64,000 nucleotides of DNA from Novosphingobium olei (GCF_012927405.1 NZ_JABBGM010000005.1:302470-366469); one strand, 5' to 3'. Positions 27,713 through 37,610 are shown, counted from the first letter of the stretch. Notes: generated from the sequence alone by a model not told the origin. A program made the numbers and translations.

Positions 27713-28675
27713 ATGCGCAAGACGTCGGGCAAGCATAGCGACCTGGTGCTCAGCACGGTCCAATCCGGGCACAGCGCCGGCACCTCGGCGGTTGCCGCCT
27801 CGTGGTGCCGCTCGGCGCTGCATCATGGCCTCGATCCTGCGCAGGGACGCGCCGCGACCCGTGTTTCGGGAAGCGACCTTGCGCGCCTGCGCGAAGCCAA
27901 TGGCGCGCTGCTCGATGCGGCTACCCCGGTGCTCGACAGCCTGTTCGGCAGCGTCGGCCGCACCGGATGCTGCGTGATCCTGGCGGACACCACCGGGGTG
28001 GTGCTCGAAGCGCGTTCGGGCGCCGGGGATGCCGCGCTGTTCGATGCCGTCGGCCTCACGATCGGCGGACAATGGAGCGAGGCGGCCGAGGGCACCAACG
28101 GCATCGGCACCTGCCTTGTCGAGGAACGCGCGGTGACGATCCTGAAGGGCGAGCACTTCGCCAGCCGCAACATCGGTGTTTCGTGCATGGACGCGCCGAT
28201 CTTCGATCCTTGCGGCCAGCTCGTCGCCGCGCTCGACGTATCGAGCGTGCGCGCCGACCATGGCGAAGCGATGGCGGCCATGGTCGCGGCGCTGGTCCAG
28301 GATGCCGCCCGCCAGATCGAGCGCGAATTCTTCTGCCGCCATTTCGCCGACGCCCGCATAGTCCATGCGCCCGATGCGCCGGGGCGCGGCTCGGCGCTGC
28401 TCGCGGTCGATCGCGACGATCTGGTCATCGGCGCCACCCGCGCCGCACGCCGCCGGTTGGGTCTTGGCCCGGCGCGCCAACTGGCGCCCAAGCCGCTCGC
28501 CGATGTGCTGGGGCAGCAGGTGCCAGCTGGCTTCGAAGACGGCGAACGCAGCGTGTTGCGCCAGGCGCTGGCGCGTTCGGGCGGCAATGTCGCGGCCGCC
28601 GCGCGCCTGCTCGGCATCGGCCGCGCCACGATGTACCGCCGCATGGAACGCGCGGGCCTCACCGGCCTGCACTGA
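27713..28675 (+). CDS. GAF-domain/Fis-type HTH transcriptional regulator (AcoR-like, without AAA+ domain)
   Basis: A 320-residue regulator related to the AcoR family of sigma-54 activators. It has the AcoR-type N-terminus (SxVAASWCRSALHHGLDP around 25-43), a GAF sensor (about 60-205, with GIGTCL and GVSCMDAPIFDPCG motifs), and at once a Fis-type HTH (about 280-318, GNVAAAARLLGIGRATMYRRM). The central AAA+ domain needed to activate sigma-54 polymerase is absent, so it cannot act as a classic enhancer-binding protein; it may be a repressor or work with sigma-70. It is 149 bases upstream of the aldehyde dehydrogenase gene. AcoR-like genes beside aldehyde dehydrogenases are a known pairing, so control of that gene is likely. 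Confidence 0.9.
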   Translation: MRKTSGKHSDLVLSTVQSGHSAGTSAVAASWCRSALHHGLDPAQGRAATRVSGSDLARLREANGALLDAATPVLDSLFGSVGRTGCCVILADTTGVVLEARSGAGDAALFDAVGLTIGGQWSEAAEGTNGIGTCLVEERAVTILKGEHFASRNIGVSCMDAPIFDPCGQLVAALDVSSVRADHGEAMAAMVAALVQDAARQIEREFFCRHFADARIVHAPDAPGRGSALLAVDRDDLVIGATRAARRRLGLGPARQLAPKPLADVLGQQVPAGFEDGERSVLRQALARSGGNVAAAARLLGIGRATMYRRMERAGLTGLH

Positions 28676-28685
28676 ACGCGGCGCT

Positions 28686-28709
28686 GCCTGTCTCAACGGC
28701 GAGACAGGC
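28686..28709 (+). promoter_or_regulatory. Candidate operator site 2 / hairpin between regulator and aldehyde dehydrogenase genes
   Basis: Perfect 9-bp inverted repeat GCCTGTCTC (28686-28694) and GAGACAGGC (28701-28709) around six bases. It contains the same TGTCTC-N6-GAGACA core as site 1 at 27563-27580. No T run follows, so a terminator is less likely than a protein-binding site. It lies about 116 bases upstream of the aldehyde dehydrogenase start. Confidence 0.6.
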
Positions 28710-28824
28710 GGGCGGGGAATGACCGCCGGGGGGATTTCGGGAGATCGGCGTCGGTGGGATGCATCGTTCGGGGGAGCGGCGGGAAGGCGCCGTTCCACAA
28801 GAACCCGAACGAGAGGATGAACCC

Positions 28825-30345
<1,521 letters not shown>

Positions 30346-30530
30346 CGAGACGGTACTTGTCGAGGCCTTGAGGCCCGACGGGTCGCCAATTCCCGGAGCG
30401 CAGCGCCAGCACCCTCTCCCGAGGCGCTCCGGGACCTGATCCAGCAAAAAGACGAAAAACACCATTCGATCCGGGTGACGCGCCACGGACAAGGCCCGCG
30501 CGCGCCCATACAACAGGGAAGGATTGCCAG

Positions 30531-31271
30531 ATGAGAATCATGCTTGCCGCCGCGGCCCTTGCCGCGGGCGTCGCCCCCGCTTGCGCGTTCGCCGAAGATG
30601 CCAAGCCCGACCAGCACGCCTATGTCGACAAGGCGCCTGCCGCCAATGTGCACACCGAAGCGCCGTCCGATCTCAAGGTCGGTTTCGGGGTCAGCGCGGC
30701 CACCGACTACGTGTGGCGAGGGGTGAGCCAGTCGGACCAGAAGCCTGCCGTGTTTGCCACCGTCTCGCTGGGCTACAAGGGGCTCTACGCCGGCGCTGGC
30801 ACCGAAAACGTGCGCTTTGCCGGGATCAGCCAGGAATACGACCTGTGGGGCGGGTATGTCGCAAACGTCGGTCCCGCCAAGCTCGACATCGGCTTCGTCC
30901 GCTACGGCTATGTCGATGCGCCGGTGAAGATCGATACGCTCGAAGCCAAGGCGGCGCTTTCGACCAGCGTCGGCAAGCTCGGGCTGAAGGCGGCGGGCTA
31001 TTACACCGGCAATTACTTCGGGTCGCACCACCATGCGGTCTATGCCGAACTCGGCGCCAGCTACCCCTTGACCGACAAGCTGACCGCATCTGCCGCCGTG
31101 GGCCACCAGGATGTCCGCGACGCGTTCAACTACACCACCTGGAACGCGGGGGTTTCCTATGCGGTGATGAAGGGGGCGACGCTCGCCGTGCGCTACCACG
31201 ATACCGATGCCACCTTCATCGGCCGCAAGGCCAAGGCGCGGCTGGTGGGATCGTTCAGCCTCGCGTTCTGA
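30531..31271 (+). CDS. TorF family putative outer-membrane porin
   Basis: A 246-residue outer-membrane protein with a cleavable signal peptide (about 1-22, ending ACAFA). The mature part is rich in alternating polar/hydrophobic strands and aromatic residues and begins with the family's VGFGVSAATDYVWRGVSQS (about 50-68); the last residues end in SFSLAF, a C-terminal Phe as in many beta-barrel proteins recognised by Bam. TorF/TIGR02001 proteins are beta-barrels of unknown solute preference. It follows the aldehyde dehydrogenase after 185 bases and may be co-regulated. Its 3' end overlaps the convergent chloride channel gene by 17 bases. Confidence 0.88.
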   Translation: MRIMLAAAALAAGVAPACAFAEDAKPDQHAYVDKAPAANVHTEAPSDLKVGFGVSAATDYVWRGVSQSDQKPAVFATVSLGYKGLYAGAGTENVRFAGISQEYDLWGGYVANVGPAKLDIGFVRYGYVDAPVKIDTLEAKAALSTSVGKLGLKAAGYYTGNYFGSHHHAVYAELGASYPLTDKLTASAAVGHQDVRDAFNYTTWNAGVSYAVMKGATLAVRYHDTDATFIGRKAKARLVGSFSLAF

Positions 31272-32523
31272 ACGGACGGGACAGCGCGTGGTACAGCTTT
31301 TCGGGGCAGACCCACGCGCTGACCGCATCGGCGACGATCGCCGCGCCGAACAGCGGCAGGATCATCGCCCGGTTGGCGGTCATTTCCATCACGATGATGA
31401 CGGCGGTCAGCGGCGCGCGCGTCACCCCGGCAAAATAGGCGATCATCCCCAGCATCACGATCGCGCCCGAGGAATCGCCCGGGAACAGTGGCGTCAGCAT
31501 CTGGCCGAGCCCTGCGCCGACCGACAGCGATGGGGCGAAGATGCCACCGGGCGCGCCGCTGACCGCCGTCGCCACTGTCGCGACGAAGCGCGCAGGGCCG
31601 AACCACCCGCTTTGCGTGCCGCCCTCGAGCAGCTTGCGCGTTGCGCCGTAGCCGGTGCCCCAGGTCAGCCCGTGCGAGGCAACGCCCACGGCGGCGACCA
31701 CCAGCCCGCACCCGGCGGCGAACAGCACGGGCCGCCGCTTGATCGCGGCGATCGCGGGGTGCTGCGCTTCGGCAAAGGCGATAAGCAGCCTGGAAAAGGC
31801 GCCACCGGCAAGTCCGCCCGCGACACCGGCAAGCAGCGCGGCACCGATCGCGGCGGCGATCGGCAGGCTCTGCGCCATGGCGCCGAAATAGACGTAGTCC
31901 CCCGCCAGCGACAGGCTGACGAGGCCGGACACCAGCACTGCGAGCATGACGTTGAGGGCAAGCTTCTGCTCGAAGGCGGCGGCCAGTTCCTCGATGGCAA
32001 AGGCCACCCCCGCCAGCGGCGTGTTGAACGCCGCCGCCACGCCCGCCGCACCGCCCGCGATGATCACGCCCGATGTTGCAGGCACGCGCAGCCAGCGGTG
32101 GCAGGCGGCCATGATCGCCGCGCTCACCTGCACGGTCGGCCCCTCGCGCCCGACCGCGCCCCCTGCCAGCAGCATGCCGAGCGTGCCGGCGATCTTGACC
32201 ACCGCATTGCGCAGCGAAAGCAACGGGCCCCGCGCCTGCGCATCGGGATCGTGGCCCGATGCTGCCGCCATGACCTGCGGGATGCCCGAACCGCGTGCCT
32301 CGGCAAACCAGCGCCGCGTGGCGCCGGTGATGAGCGCAAAGGCGATCGGGGTCACGATGAGCGTCGCATAGGGCGCATGGGCGAACGTTGCATCGAACAG
32401 GGCCTGCGCCGCTTCGCCCGCGCGGGCAAACAGCACCGCCACAAGGCCGAGCGCGAGCGCGCCGGTCAGGGCGGCGAGGCGTGCGCGCAGCGCGTGGTGC
32501 GAAATGCGGCGAAACCCGATCAT
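31255..32523 (-). CDS. ClC-type chloride channel / H+/Cl- exchanger
   Basis: Inner-membrane ClC protein of 422 residues. The three ion-pathway loops are intact: GSGIPQ (78-83), GREGP (125-129, Glu127 is the external gating glutamate) and GIFAP further on. The internal proton glutamate is kept in AFAIEEL (178-179), so it should be a proton-coupled exchanger rather than a plain channel. I start at the ATG at 32523; the longer upstream frame overlaps the divergent MFS gene and lacks family similarity. Such proteins help in acid resistance or ion balance in bacteria; no partner is nearby. Confidence 0.92.
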   Translation of the reverse strand: MIGFRRISHHALRARLAALTGALALGLVAVLFARAGEAAQALFDATFAHAPYATLIVTPIAFALITGATRRWFAEARGSGIPQVMAAASGHDPDAQARGPLLSLRNAVVKIAGTLGMLLAGGAVGREGPTVQVSAAIMAACHRWLRVPATSGVIIAGGAAGVAAAFNTPLAGVAFAIEELAAAFEQKLALNVMLAVLVSGLVSLSLAGDYVYFGAMAQSLPIAAAIGAALLAGVAGGLAGGAFSRLLIAFAEAQHPAIAAIKRRPVLFAAGCGLVVAAVGVASHGLTWGTGYGATRKLLEGGTQSGWFGPARFVATVATAVSGAPGGIFAPSLSVGAGLGQMLTPLFPGDSSGAIVMLGMIAYFAGVTRAPLTAVIIVMEMTANRAMILPLFGAAIVADAVSAWVCPEKLYHALSRPFRTRG

Positions 32524-32633
32524 GCCCACGGGGCATAGGCGCTGGTGCCGATCGCGCAAGGACTTCAAGGGCTTGCCGAGCCCGATTGCCGTCGCGCCGC
32601 TTCCTTGCCACAACCGGCGGATCGGGGAGTTCA

Positions 32634-33869
32634 ATGGACATGACGGTGACAGGCAGGCAAGGCCAACGCGGGGTAACGAAGGCGCTGGTCGCGCTGCTGG
32701 CGCTCGCCGTACTGCTCAACTTCGTGGACCGGGGCGCGATCGGCATCGCCGCACCCAAGATGAAGGCGGAGCTGGGGCTTTCGGCGACGACCTTCGGTCT
32801 TGCCGCGTCGGCCTTCTTCTGGACGTATGGCGCGATGCAGCCGCTGGTCGGCTGGATCAGCGACCGCGTGCCGGTCTATCGCGCGCTGGCCTTCGCGCTG
32901 GCGCTGTGGTCGCTCAGCACGCTGCTCACCGGGTTCGTGCGCGGCCTTGCCCTGCTCGTGGTCTTGCGATTGCTGCTGGGCCTTGGCGAAAGCTTCGTCT
33001 TCCCTTGCGTTTCCAAGATCATCGCCCGCCATGTGCCGGCTGAGCGGCGCGGCATCGCCAACGCGGTGGTTGCGGTGGGCCTCGCGCTGGGCCCGGCCGT
33101 CGGCACGCTGGCAGGCGGGGCCATCCTCGCGCGGATGGGGTGGGAGGCGGTCTTCGTCGCGTTCGGCGCGGTCACCTTGCTGTGGCTGGTGCCCTGGGCT
33201 TTTGTCGTGCGCGCCTTGCCGGTGGAAAGCCGTACGGTCCCGCCCGCCGCCTTTTCCTATGGCGCACTGCTGCGACAGAAGGCGCTGTGGATCACCGGCG
33301 CCTGCCACGTGACCGCCAACTATGCGTTCTTCTTCGTCTCGATCTGGCTGCCGCTGTACCTGACGGGCACGCGCGGCCTGCCGATCCCGACGATGGCCTG
33401 GCTCGCTGCGGCGACTTTCGGGGCGCAGGCGCTGTCCTCGCTCGCCACCGGGCACTTCTCGGACTCGCTGGTGCGCGCCGGGCGCAGCGAGGATCAGGTG
33501 CGCCGCGCCTTCAGCGTGGCGGGGCAGGTCGGCCTTGCCATCGGCATCGCGGGCATCGCGCTGTCGCAGGGACAGGGAGCGCTGCTCGGCTGGCTGGTGT
33601 TTACCGGCATCGCCATGGGGCCGGGGCCGACGATGGCCTATGCGATCGGGCAGATCTTCGCCGGCGAACGGCTCGCGGGCAGCTGGATCGGCTGGCAGAA
33701 TGCGATCGGCAGCCTGTCGGGGGTGATCGGGCCCTTGGTCACCGGCGCGATCGTCGATGCGACGGGCGGCTTCGGTGGTGCCTTCGCCTTTGCTGCCGGC
33801 GTCAGCCTGCTTGGCGCGGCGCTGTTCCAGTGGGCGCTGCCGCCGCTTCGGCAGGTGCAGCTCGATTGA
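32634..33869 (+). CDS. MFS transporter (organic anion/hexuronate ACS-family type)
   Basis: Twelve-helix inner-membrane transporter of 411 residues. The first helix segment with NFVDRGAIGIAAPKMKAELGLS (about 25-46) and the loop GWISDRVPVYR resemble the anion:cation symporter (ACS) branch, which includes glucarate, hexuronate and phthalate carriers. ATG 32634 is preceded by GGGGAG at 32624-32629. The start region is 110 bases from the chloride channel start, divergent. Actual substrate unknown; no catabolic genes are adjacent. Confidence 0.88.
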   Translation: MDMTVTGRQGQRGVTKALVALLALAVLLNFVDRGAIGIAAPKMKAELGLSATTFGLAASAFFWTYGAMQPLVGWISDRVPVYRALAFALALWSLSTLLTGFVRGLALLVVLRLLLGLGESFVFPCVSKIIARHVPAERRGIANAVVAVGLALGPAVGTLAGGAILARMGWEAVFVAFGAVTLLWLVPWAFVVRALPVESRTVPPAAFSYGALLRQKALWITGACHVTANYAFFFVSIWLPLYLTGTRGLPIPTMAWLAAATFGAQALSSLATGHFSDSLVRAGRSEDQVRRAFSVAGQVGLAIGIAGIALSQGQGALLGWLVFTGIAMGPGPTMAYAIGQIFAGERLAGSWIGWQNAIGSLSGVIGPLVTGAIVDATGGFGGAFAFAAGVSLLGAALFQWALPPLRQVQLD

Positions 33870-33877
33870 GCGCAAAC

Positions 33878-33912
33878 GAAAAGGGCGACCCCGGCGGGGC
33901 CGCCCTTTCCAT
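33878..33912. terminator. Bidirectional terminator between MFS gene and rplL
   Basis: AAAGGGCG (33881-33888) pairs with CGCCCTTT (33902-33909), and inner CCCC (33890-33893) with GGGG (33897-33900). A/T-rich on both sides, it serves the MFS gene and the minus-strand rplJL operon. Confidence 0.85.
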
Positions 33913-33938
33913 TTTCTCGGCAATAAAGCCGAAGAAGA

Positions 33939-34316
33939 TTACTTGAGCTCGACGGTGCCGCCGGCTTCTTCGATCTTCTTCTTGATGTCTTCGGCTTCAG
34001 CCTTCGACACGCCTTCCTTGATCGCCTTCGGAGCGCCTTCGACCAGCGCCTTGGCTTCGGTCAGGCCCAGGTTGGTGATCGCGCGGACTTCCTTGATGAC
34101 CTGGATCTTCTTGCCGCCGTCGCCGGTCAGGATGACGTCGAATTCGGTCTTTTCTTCAGCGGCTTCGGCAGCGGCGCCGCCAGCGGCCGGAGCAGCAACC
34201 GCAACAGCGGCAGCGGCGCTCACGCCCCAGGCTTCTTCGAGAGCCTTGGCGAGGTCGGCGGCTTCGAGGACGGTCAGCTTCGAAAGTTCTTCAACGAGCT
34301 TGGCGATATCGGCCAT
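33939..34316 (-). CDS. rplL: 50S ribosomal protein L7/L12
   Basis: Stalk protein that recruits translational GTPases to the ribosome; two dimers bind L10. The 125-residue product has the N-terminal dimerisation segment (about 1-34), an Ala/Gly hinge (35-55) and the compact C-terminal domain with [27 protein letters not shown]. It follows rplJ after 117 bases; that spacer holds a strong hairpin (34344-34362) in the leader of rplL which could process or attenuate the transcript to set L12 copies. Confidence 0.98.
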   Translation of the reverse strand: MADIAKLVEELSKLTVLEAADLAKALEEAWGVSAAAAVAVAAPAAGGAAAEAAEEKTEFDVILTGDGGKKIQVIKEVRAITNLGLTEAKALVEGAPKAIKEGVSKAEAEDIKKKIEEAGGTVELK

Positions 34317-34343
34317 GATGATTCACTCCTGATTGTGTGACGC

Positions 34344-34362
34344 CCGGCGGCAGCGCCGCCGG
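34344..34362 (-). promoter_or_regulatory. Hairpin between rplJ and rplL
   Basis: CCGGCGGC (34344-34351) pairs with GCCGCCGG (34355-34362) around AGC. No T run follows in the minus direction; probably an RNA processing or pausing structure that adjusts L12 output relative to L10. Confidence 0.5.
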
Positions 34363-34433
34363 CCGGAAATCGAACAGTCTGTTTGGCTTGCCACGATCCT
34401 TGGCGCAGGGCGTCGCCGCCCTGCCGGGATCGC

Positions 34434-34946
34434 TTATGCGGCTTCCTTGGCGTAGGCGCCGAAGACGCGGGCCAGCTTGGCCGCCGGAGCGGTCGCGAGC
34501 TGGGCGATCTTCGTGGCCGGAGCCTGGACGAGGCCGATGAGCTTGGCGCGCAGTTCGTCGAGCGACGGCATCGAGGCAAGAGCCTTCACGCCGTTCTCGT
34601 CGAGAACCTGCGAACCCATCGCACCGCCGACGATCTCGATCTTGTCGGTGGTCTTGGCGAACTCGACGATCACCTTGGCGGCGGCGACGGGATCGACCGA
34701 GGCAGCGATCGCGGTCGGACCGGTGAAGAAATCACCAATGCCTTCGTAATCGGTGCCTGCGACGGCAAGCTTGGCAAGACGGTTCTTCGCAACCTTGTAG
34801 GTCGCACCCGCTTCGCGGATCTTGTTGCGCAGGTCGGTGGACTGGGCCACCGTCATGCCGAGGTTGCGGGTGATCACCACCGCACCAGCCTCGTTGAAGA
34901 CGCCGCTCAGGAATGCGACCGATTCGGCTTTCTGCGAACGATCCAT
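34434..34946 (-). CDS. rplJ: 50S ribosomal protein L10
   Basis: Base of the ribosomal stalk, binding 23S rRNA and L7/L12 dimers. The 170-residue product starts [10 protein letters not shown] and carries the conserved RNA-binding N-terminal half ([33 protein letters not shown], about 23-56) with a Leu/Ala-rich C-terminal L12-binding helix. It heads rplJL on the minus strand; in most bacteria rplKA precede it and rpoBC follow, but here neither is adjacent in that order, since rpoB lies 3 kb away on the opposite strand. Confidence 0.97.
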   Translation of the reverse strand: MDRSQKAESVAFLSGVFNEAGAVVITRNLGMTVAQSTDLRNKIREAGATYKVAKNRLAKLAVAGTDYEGIGDFFTGPTAIAASVDPVAAAKVIVEFAKTTDKIEIVGGAMGSQVLDENGVKALASMPSLDELRAKLIGLVQAPATKIAQLATAPAAKLARVFGAYAKEAA

Positions 34947-35343
34947 GCCTTACTCCTTCACATGTGACCGGCCGGGGCGAACCCCGGACGGCCGGCTACG
35001 TTTGTCGATGGCCCGAAGACCACCGGCGAGTCCGTGACAAGGGAAGGAGAAGCGCCGCAAAGCGACGCGTGGGGCCACACGATCCTTCAGGAACGTACCG
35101 GGCCTTGAAACTCTTTTCCCCGCCTAGGTCGGAAATTAAGCAGGAAACCTGCACCGACGGTCTCGGACGGATGACCGACGCTGCGCCTTGCGGCCGCTCC
35201 GGTCAGGGGCGCGCCATTGGCCCAATCGCCCGCCGGAGTCAAGCGCGGGGCCTGATATGCAACAACCCCCCTCCCGCAAGGGGAAGGGGGGTCGCGCGAC
35301 GATCAGGCTATCTGGCCAGCTATCCGGCCGCCTATCCGGTCGA
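34947..35343 (-). promoter_or_regulatory. Leader and promoter region of rplJL, candidate L10 leader
   Basis: About 400 bases with no gene between rplJ and the exported protein gene. Just before rplJ there is a GC-rich imperfect hairpin (roughly 34970-35000, GGCCGGGGC / GCCCCGG-type arms) compatible with an L10-leader RNA through which the L10-L12 complex represses its own translation. A TTGACT (minus strand, 35242-35237) with CAATGG 17 bases on (35219-35214) is the best promoter guess but its -10 is poor. A G/C hairpin at about 35264-35291 and three 12-bp repeats at 35308-35343 lie at the far end. Confidence 0.45.
35308..35343 (-). repeat. Three tandem 12-bp repeats next to a stop codon
   Basis: Units CTATCTGGCCAG (35308-35319), CTATCCGGCCGC (35320-35331) and CTATCCGGTCGA (35332-35343) abut the stop codon of the exported protein gene at 35344-35346. 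12 is a multiple of three, unlike the 17-bp repeat after trcR. Confidence 0.7.
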
Positions 35344-36453
35344 TCAGCTGTAGGCGGGACGGAGCGGCCGGGTGGGGAAGGCCGCCTGCGGCTTGCGAGC
35401 CGGCGCGGTGCGGGCATAGGCGGGTTCGGCCATCGCCGGCCGGGTTTCTGCGGCCACCGGCGCTTCCACTGTCCCGTGCGCCGCATTCCAGCGGTTTTCC
35501 TGCGCCTGCAGGATCAGGCGCGCGCGGCGGGCACGGCCCTTGGGCGACTTGAACGGGTTGGCCTCGTCGGGCGCTGCCGCCACCATCCGGTCGATCAGGG
35601 CACGGCGCTCCTCGCCCTGCGGAACCGGCCCATCCGGATCGAGCATCGGCGCGGTAGTGGCCGCCATGGCCGGACGGTAGACCGGCGCATCTGCCGGGAT
35701 TGCGGGTTCGGCAGCCAGCGTGTCGGATGCATCGCGCGCCATCATCGGCTCGTGACGTGCAGGGGCAGGCGGCGGCACCATCTCGACGGTGCTGGTCTCA
35801 TAGCTGTCGTCTTCCGCATAGACCGGGCGACGACGCGCCGCGACCACCGCCGCACCACCCACGCCGAGCAGTGCGATCAGTCCGACCGGAAGCGCCCAGT
35901 CGACGGTCCGCGACGATGTGCTGGCGGCACGAGCCGGCGCCGAAGCTTCGGCACGCGGGGCGGCGGGCTGGTTGGATGCCGCCAGCGGCGATGCGGGCGT
36001 TGCGGGACTTGCCATGTTCGGCGCTGCGACTGGGGCAGCCACGGCGGGCGCGGTCACGGCAGCGCTGGTGCGCGGGGTTGTCAAAGCGGTACGGGCACGC
36101 GGCGTTGGGGCAGGTGCCGCGGCGGCCGTCTCGGACGCGCTATCGGCCGAAGACGAGGCGGCGGTCGTCGCTACCTGCGGATTGGACTGCACGACCGGAG
36201 CATCGGTCGCAGGAGCAGCGTCGGTAGTTGCCGTCACCTGGGCCGGTTCGGGGATCACGATCCGCGGCGCGGTCTGGGCGGGTGCCTGAATGGGCGAAAC
36301 GGTCACCGGCGCTGCGCTTGGCGCGGTGGCGGTGCTGCTGAGCGGATCGCTGCTGACCGTGGCGTCCTGCGCCAGGGCCGGGGTGGAAACGAGCGCGAGA
36401 ACGGCTGCAATCGCCGCACTGGCACAAGACGAACGGTTGGCGGTGCTAGTCAT
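35344..36453 (-). CDS. Exported Ala/Pro/Thr-rich protein with C-terminal membrane anchor, function unknown
   Basis: A 369-residue protein with a signal peptide (about 1-29, ending TPALA), a long low-complexity stretch rich in Ala, Pro, Thr and Ser (about 30-180), a single transmembrane helix (about 185-208, WALPVGLIALLGVGGAAVV followed by Arg-Arg-Arg) and a cytosolic part with charged segment RRALIDRMVAAAPDEANPFKSPKGRARRARLILQAQ near 285-320. The last segment is the only part likely to be structured. I do not recognise a family. It sits between rplJL and the DUF2975 operon on the same strand, with the strong inverted repeat at 36546-36576 upstream. Confidence 0.75.
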   Translation of the reverse strand: MTSTANRSSCASAAIAAVLALVSTPALAQDATVSSDPLSSTATAPSAAPVTVSPIQAPAQTAPRIVIPEPAQVTATTDAAPATDAPVVQSNPQVATTAASSSADSASETAAAAPAPTPRARTALTTPRTSAAVTAPAVAAPVAAPNMASPATPASPLAASNQPAAPRAEASAPARAASTSSRTVDWALPVGLIALLGVGGAAVVAARRRPVYAEDDSYETSTVEMVPPPAPARHEPMMARDASDTLAAEPAIPADAPVYRPAMAATTAPMLDPDGPVPQGEERRALIDRMVAAAPDEANPFKSPKGRARRARLILQAQENRWNAAHGTVEAPVAAETRPAMAEPAYARTAPARKPQAAFPTRPLRPAYS

Positions 36454-36545
36454 GTCAAGTAAATATGTGGCACAACTGCACCGTTCCCCAAGAATGCGAT
36501 GGAACGAGCCTTTTTACGCGGCCAAAAGTTGAGCCGAATAAATAT

Positions 36546-36576
36546 GCCGATGAACAGAGTGATTCTGTTCATCGGC
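36546..36576 (-). terminator. Perfect 13-bp inverted repeat, probable terminator of the DUF2975 operon
   Basis: GCCGATGAACAGA (36546-36558) and TCTGTTCATCGGC (36564-36576) are perfectly complementary around GTGAT. On the minus strand it is followed by ATATTTATT, so it may end transcription from the HTH gene, whose stop is 67 bases upstream in that direction. A second, smaller hairpin overlaps that stop codon (GGTTGATGA at 36624-36632 with TCATCAACC at 36640-36648). Confidence 0.6.
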
Positions 36577-36642
36577 CGTCAATCGAGGGTTAATTTACTG
36601 TTCAGGTTCTGAGGCGCCGCGCAGGTTGATGATATGGGGTCA

Positions 36643-36885
36643 TCAACCCTCCGTGCGGTAGCCGAGGACATCACCCGGCTGGCAGTCTAGCTCGCGACAG
36701 ATCGCCTCGAGCGTCGAGAAGCGGATGGCCTTGGCCTTGCCCGTCTTGAGGATGGAAAGGTTGGCGAGCGTCAGGTCGATGCGCTCGGCCAGCTCGGTCA
36801 TCGTCATGCGGCGCTGGTAGAGCAGGTCATCCAGCTTCACCACGATCCGCGTCGGCGCTTCCGGAGTGGGGGTCTGCGGTGCCAT
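36643..36885 (-). CDS. Small helix-turn-helix regulator (XRE/YozG-like)
   Basis: An 80-residue DNA-binding protein consisting almost entirely of an XRE-type HTH: KLDDLLYQRRMTMTELAERIDLTLANLSILKTGKAKAIRFSTLEAICRELDCQPGDVLGY is the usual YozG/Cro core. Its ATG overlaps the stop of the DUF2975 gene by one base (TGATG), a translational-coupling arrangement. Paired DUF2975-HTH genes are widespread in bacteria and the HTH presumably controls the membrane protein; the palindromes at 37621-37684 are its candidate operators. The upstream in-frame extension is ignored as it lies inside the DUF2975 gene. Confidence 0.9.
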   Translation of the reverse strand: MAPQTPTPEAPTRIVVKLDDLLYQRRMTMTELAERIDLTLANLSILKTGKAKAIRFSTLEAICRELDCQPGDVLGYRTEG

Positions 36886-37415
36886 CACACGGTCCCTTCC
36901 AGATCGTCGCGCATCCGGGCGCCTTCGCGGAACACGCGGGCAAGGATGAACAGGATCAGCGCCAGCAGGACGCCGCCGACCGATATACCGAAGTCCGAAG
37001 TCGCATCCTTGATCGTCGCGGCAAGCCATTGGCCAATGCCGCCAACCGGGATCGACAGGCCCTCGATCGCCAGCGTCAGCCAGGCCATCGCGGCAAGGCG
37101 GCGGGCGTTGACGGGCGCGAAGGGGTCGCCGTGGCCCACGCTGTCGATGATCCGCCGCAGATGGCGCAGGAAGACGAAGGCGCAGATCGCCATCGCCGCG
37201 ACGAGCAGCAGGATCAGCGCGATTGCCACGACGGTCGAACCGGGCATCGCATGCCCCGCTTCGCTCGACAGCGCGGTCAGAACCTGGTCGCGCAGGAAGA
37301 ACAGCACGGGGGCGGCGATCAGCGTCGCGCCGGCGACGACCACTGAAAGGCCCTGTCCAAGCAGGGCAATGCCGCTAGCGGCGGCGAGCAGGGGGTCCTT
37401 GGGGCGGAGTTTCAT
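36885..37415 (-). CDS. DUF2975 family membrane protein
   Basis: A 176-residue inner-membrane protein with four hydrophobic segments (about 17-43, 55-80, 100-120 and 135-155), the family's IDSVGHGDPFAPVNARRLAAMAW motif (about 92-114) between helices, and a charged C-terminus. Function unknown; family members are nearly always beside a small XRE-type regulator, as here. It is the second gene of a three-gene minus-strand operon. Confidence 0.88.
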   Translation of the reverse strand: MKLRPKDPLLAAASGIALLGQGLSVVVAGATLIAAPVLFFLRDQVLTALSSEAGHAMPGSTVVAIALILLLVAAMAICAFVFLRHLRRIIDSVGHGDPFAPVNARRLAAMAWLTLAIEGLSIPVGGIGQWLAATIKDATSDFGISVGGVLLALILFILARVFREGARMRDDLEGTV

Positions 37416-37450
37416 GGGGCAGGGTCCTTCGTTCAGGCGGGTTCGGGCGT

Positions 37451-37600
37451 TCAGGCGAGTTCGGGGGCTTGGGGAGCGGCTGCGGGCAGCGGCGCTACGG
37501 CAATGGCGGGAAGCGACAGTGCCAGCGCCAGTAGCGCGGCGATGACCAGACCCGCCGTCTCGCGGTCGTGTCGGGTTATGGGATGGGGAAGGCGGGGCAT
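37451..37600 (-). CDS. Small single-pass membrane protein heading the DUF2975 operon
   Basis: A 49-residue open frame starting at 37600 with GGAG eight bases upstream on the minus strand, which is a well-placed ribosome binding site. The middle (TAGLVIAALLALALSLPAIAVAPL, about 15-38) is a membrane helix preceded by a basic segment (RHDRE). No family recognised. Given the ribosome binding site, position before the DUF2975 gene (35 bases away) and operator-like DNA just upstream, I think it is real. Confidence 0.6.
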   Translation of the reverse strand: MPRLPHPITRHDRETAGLVIAALLALALSLPAIAVAPLPAAAPQAPELA

Positions 37601-37610
37601 TAACGTTCTC

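Noticed and set aside
28710..28824. A sigma-54 promoter in front of the aldehyde dehydrogenase gene
   Set aside because: No TGGCAC-N5-TTGCA motif is visible and the regulator lacks the AAA+ domain that sigma-54 needs.
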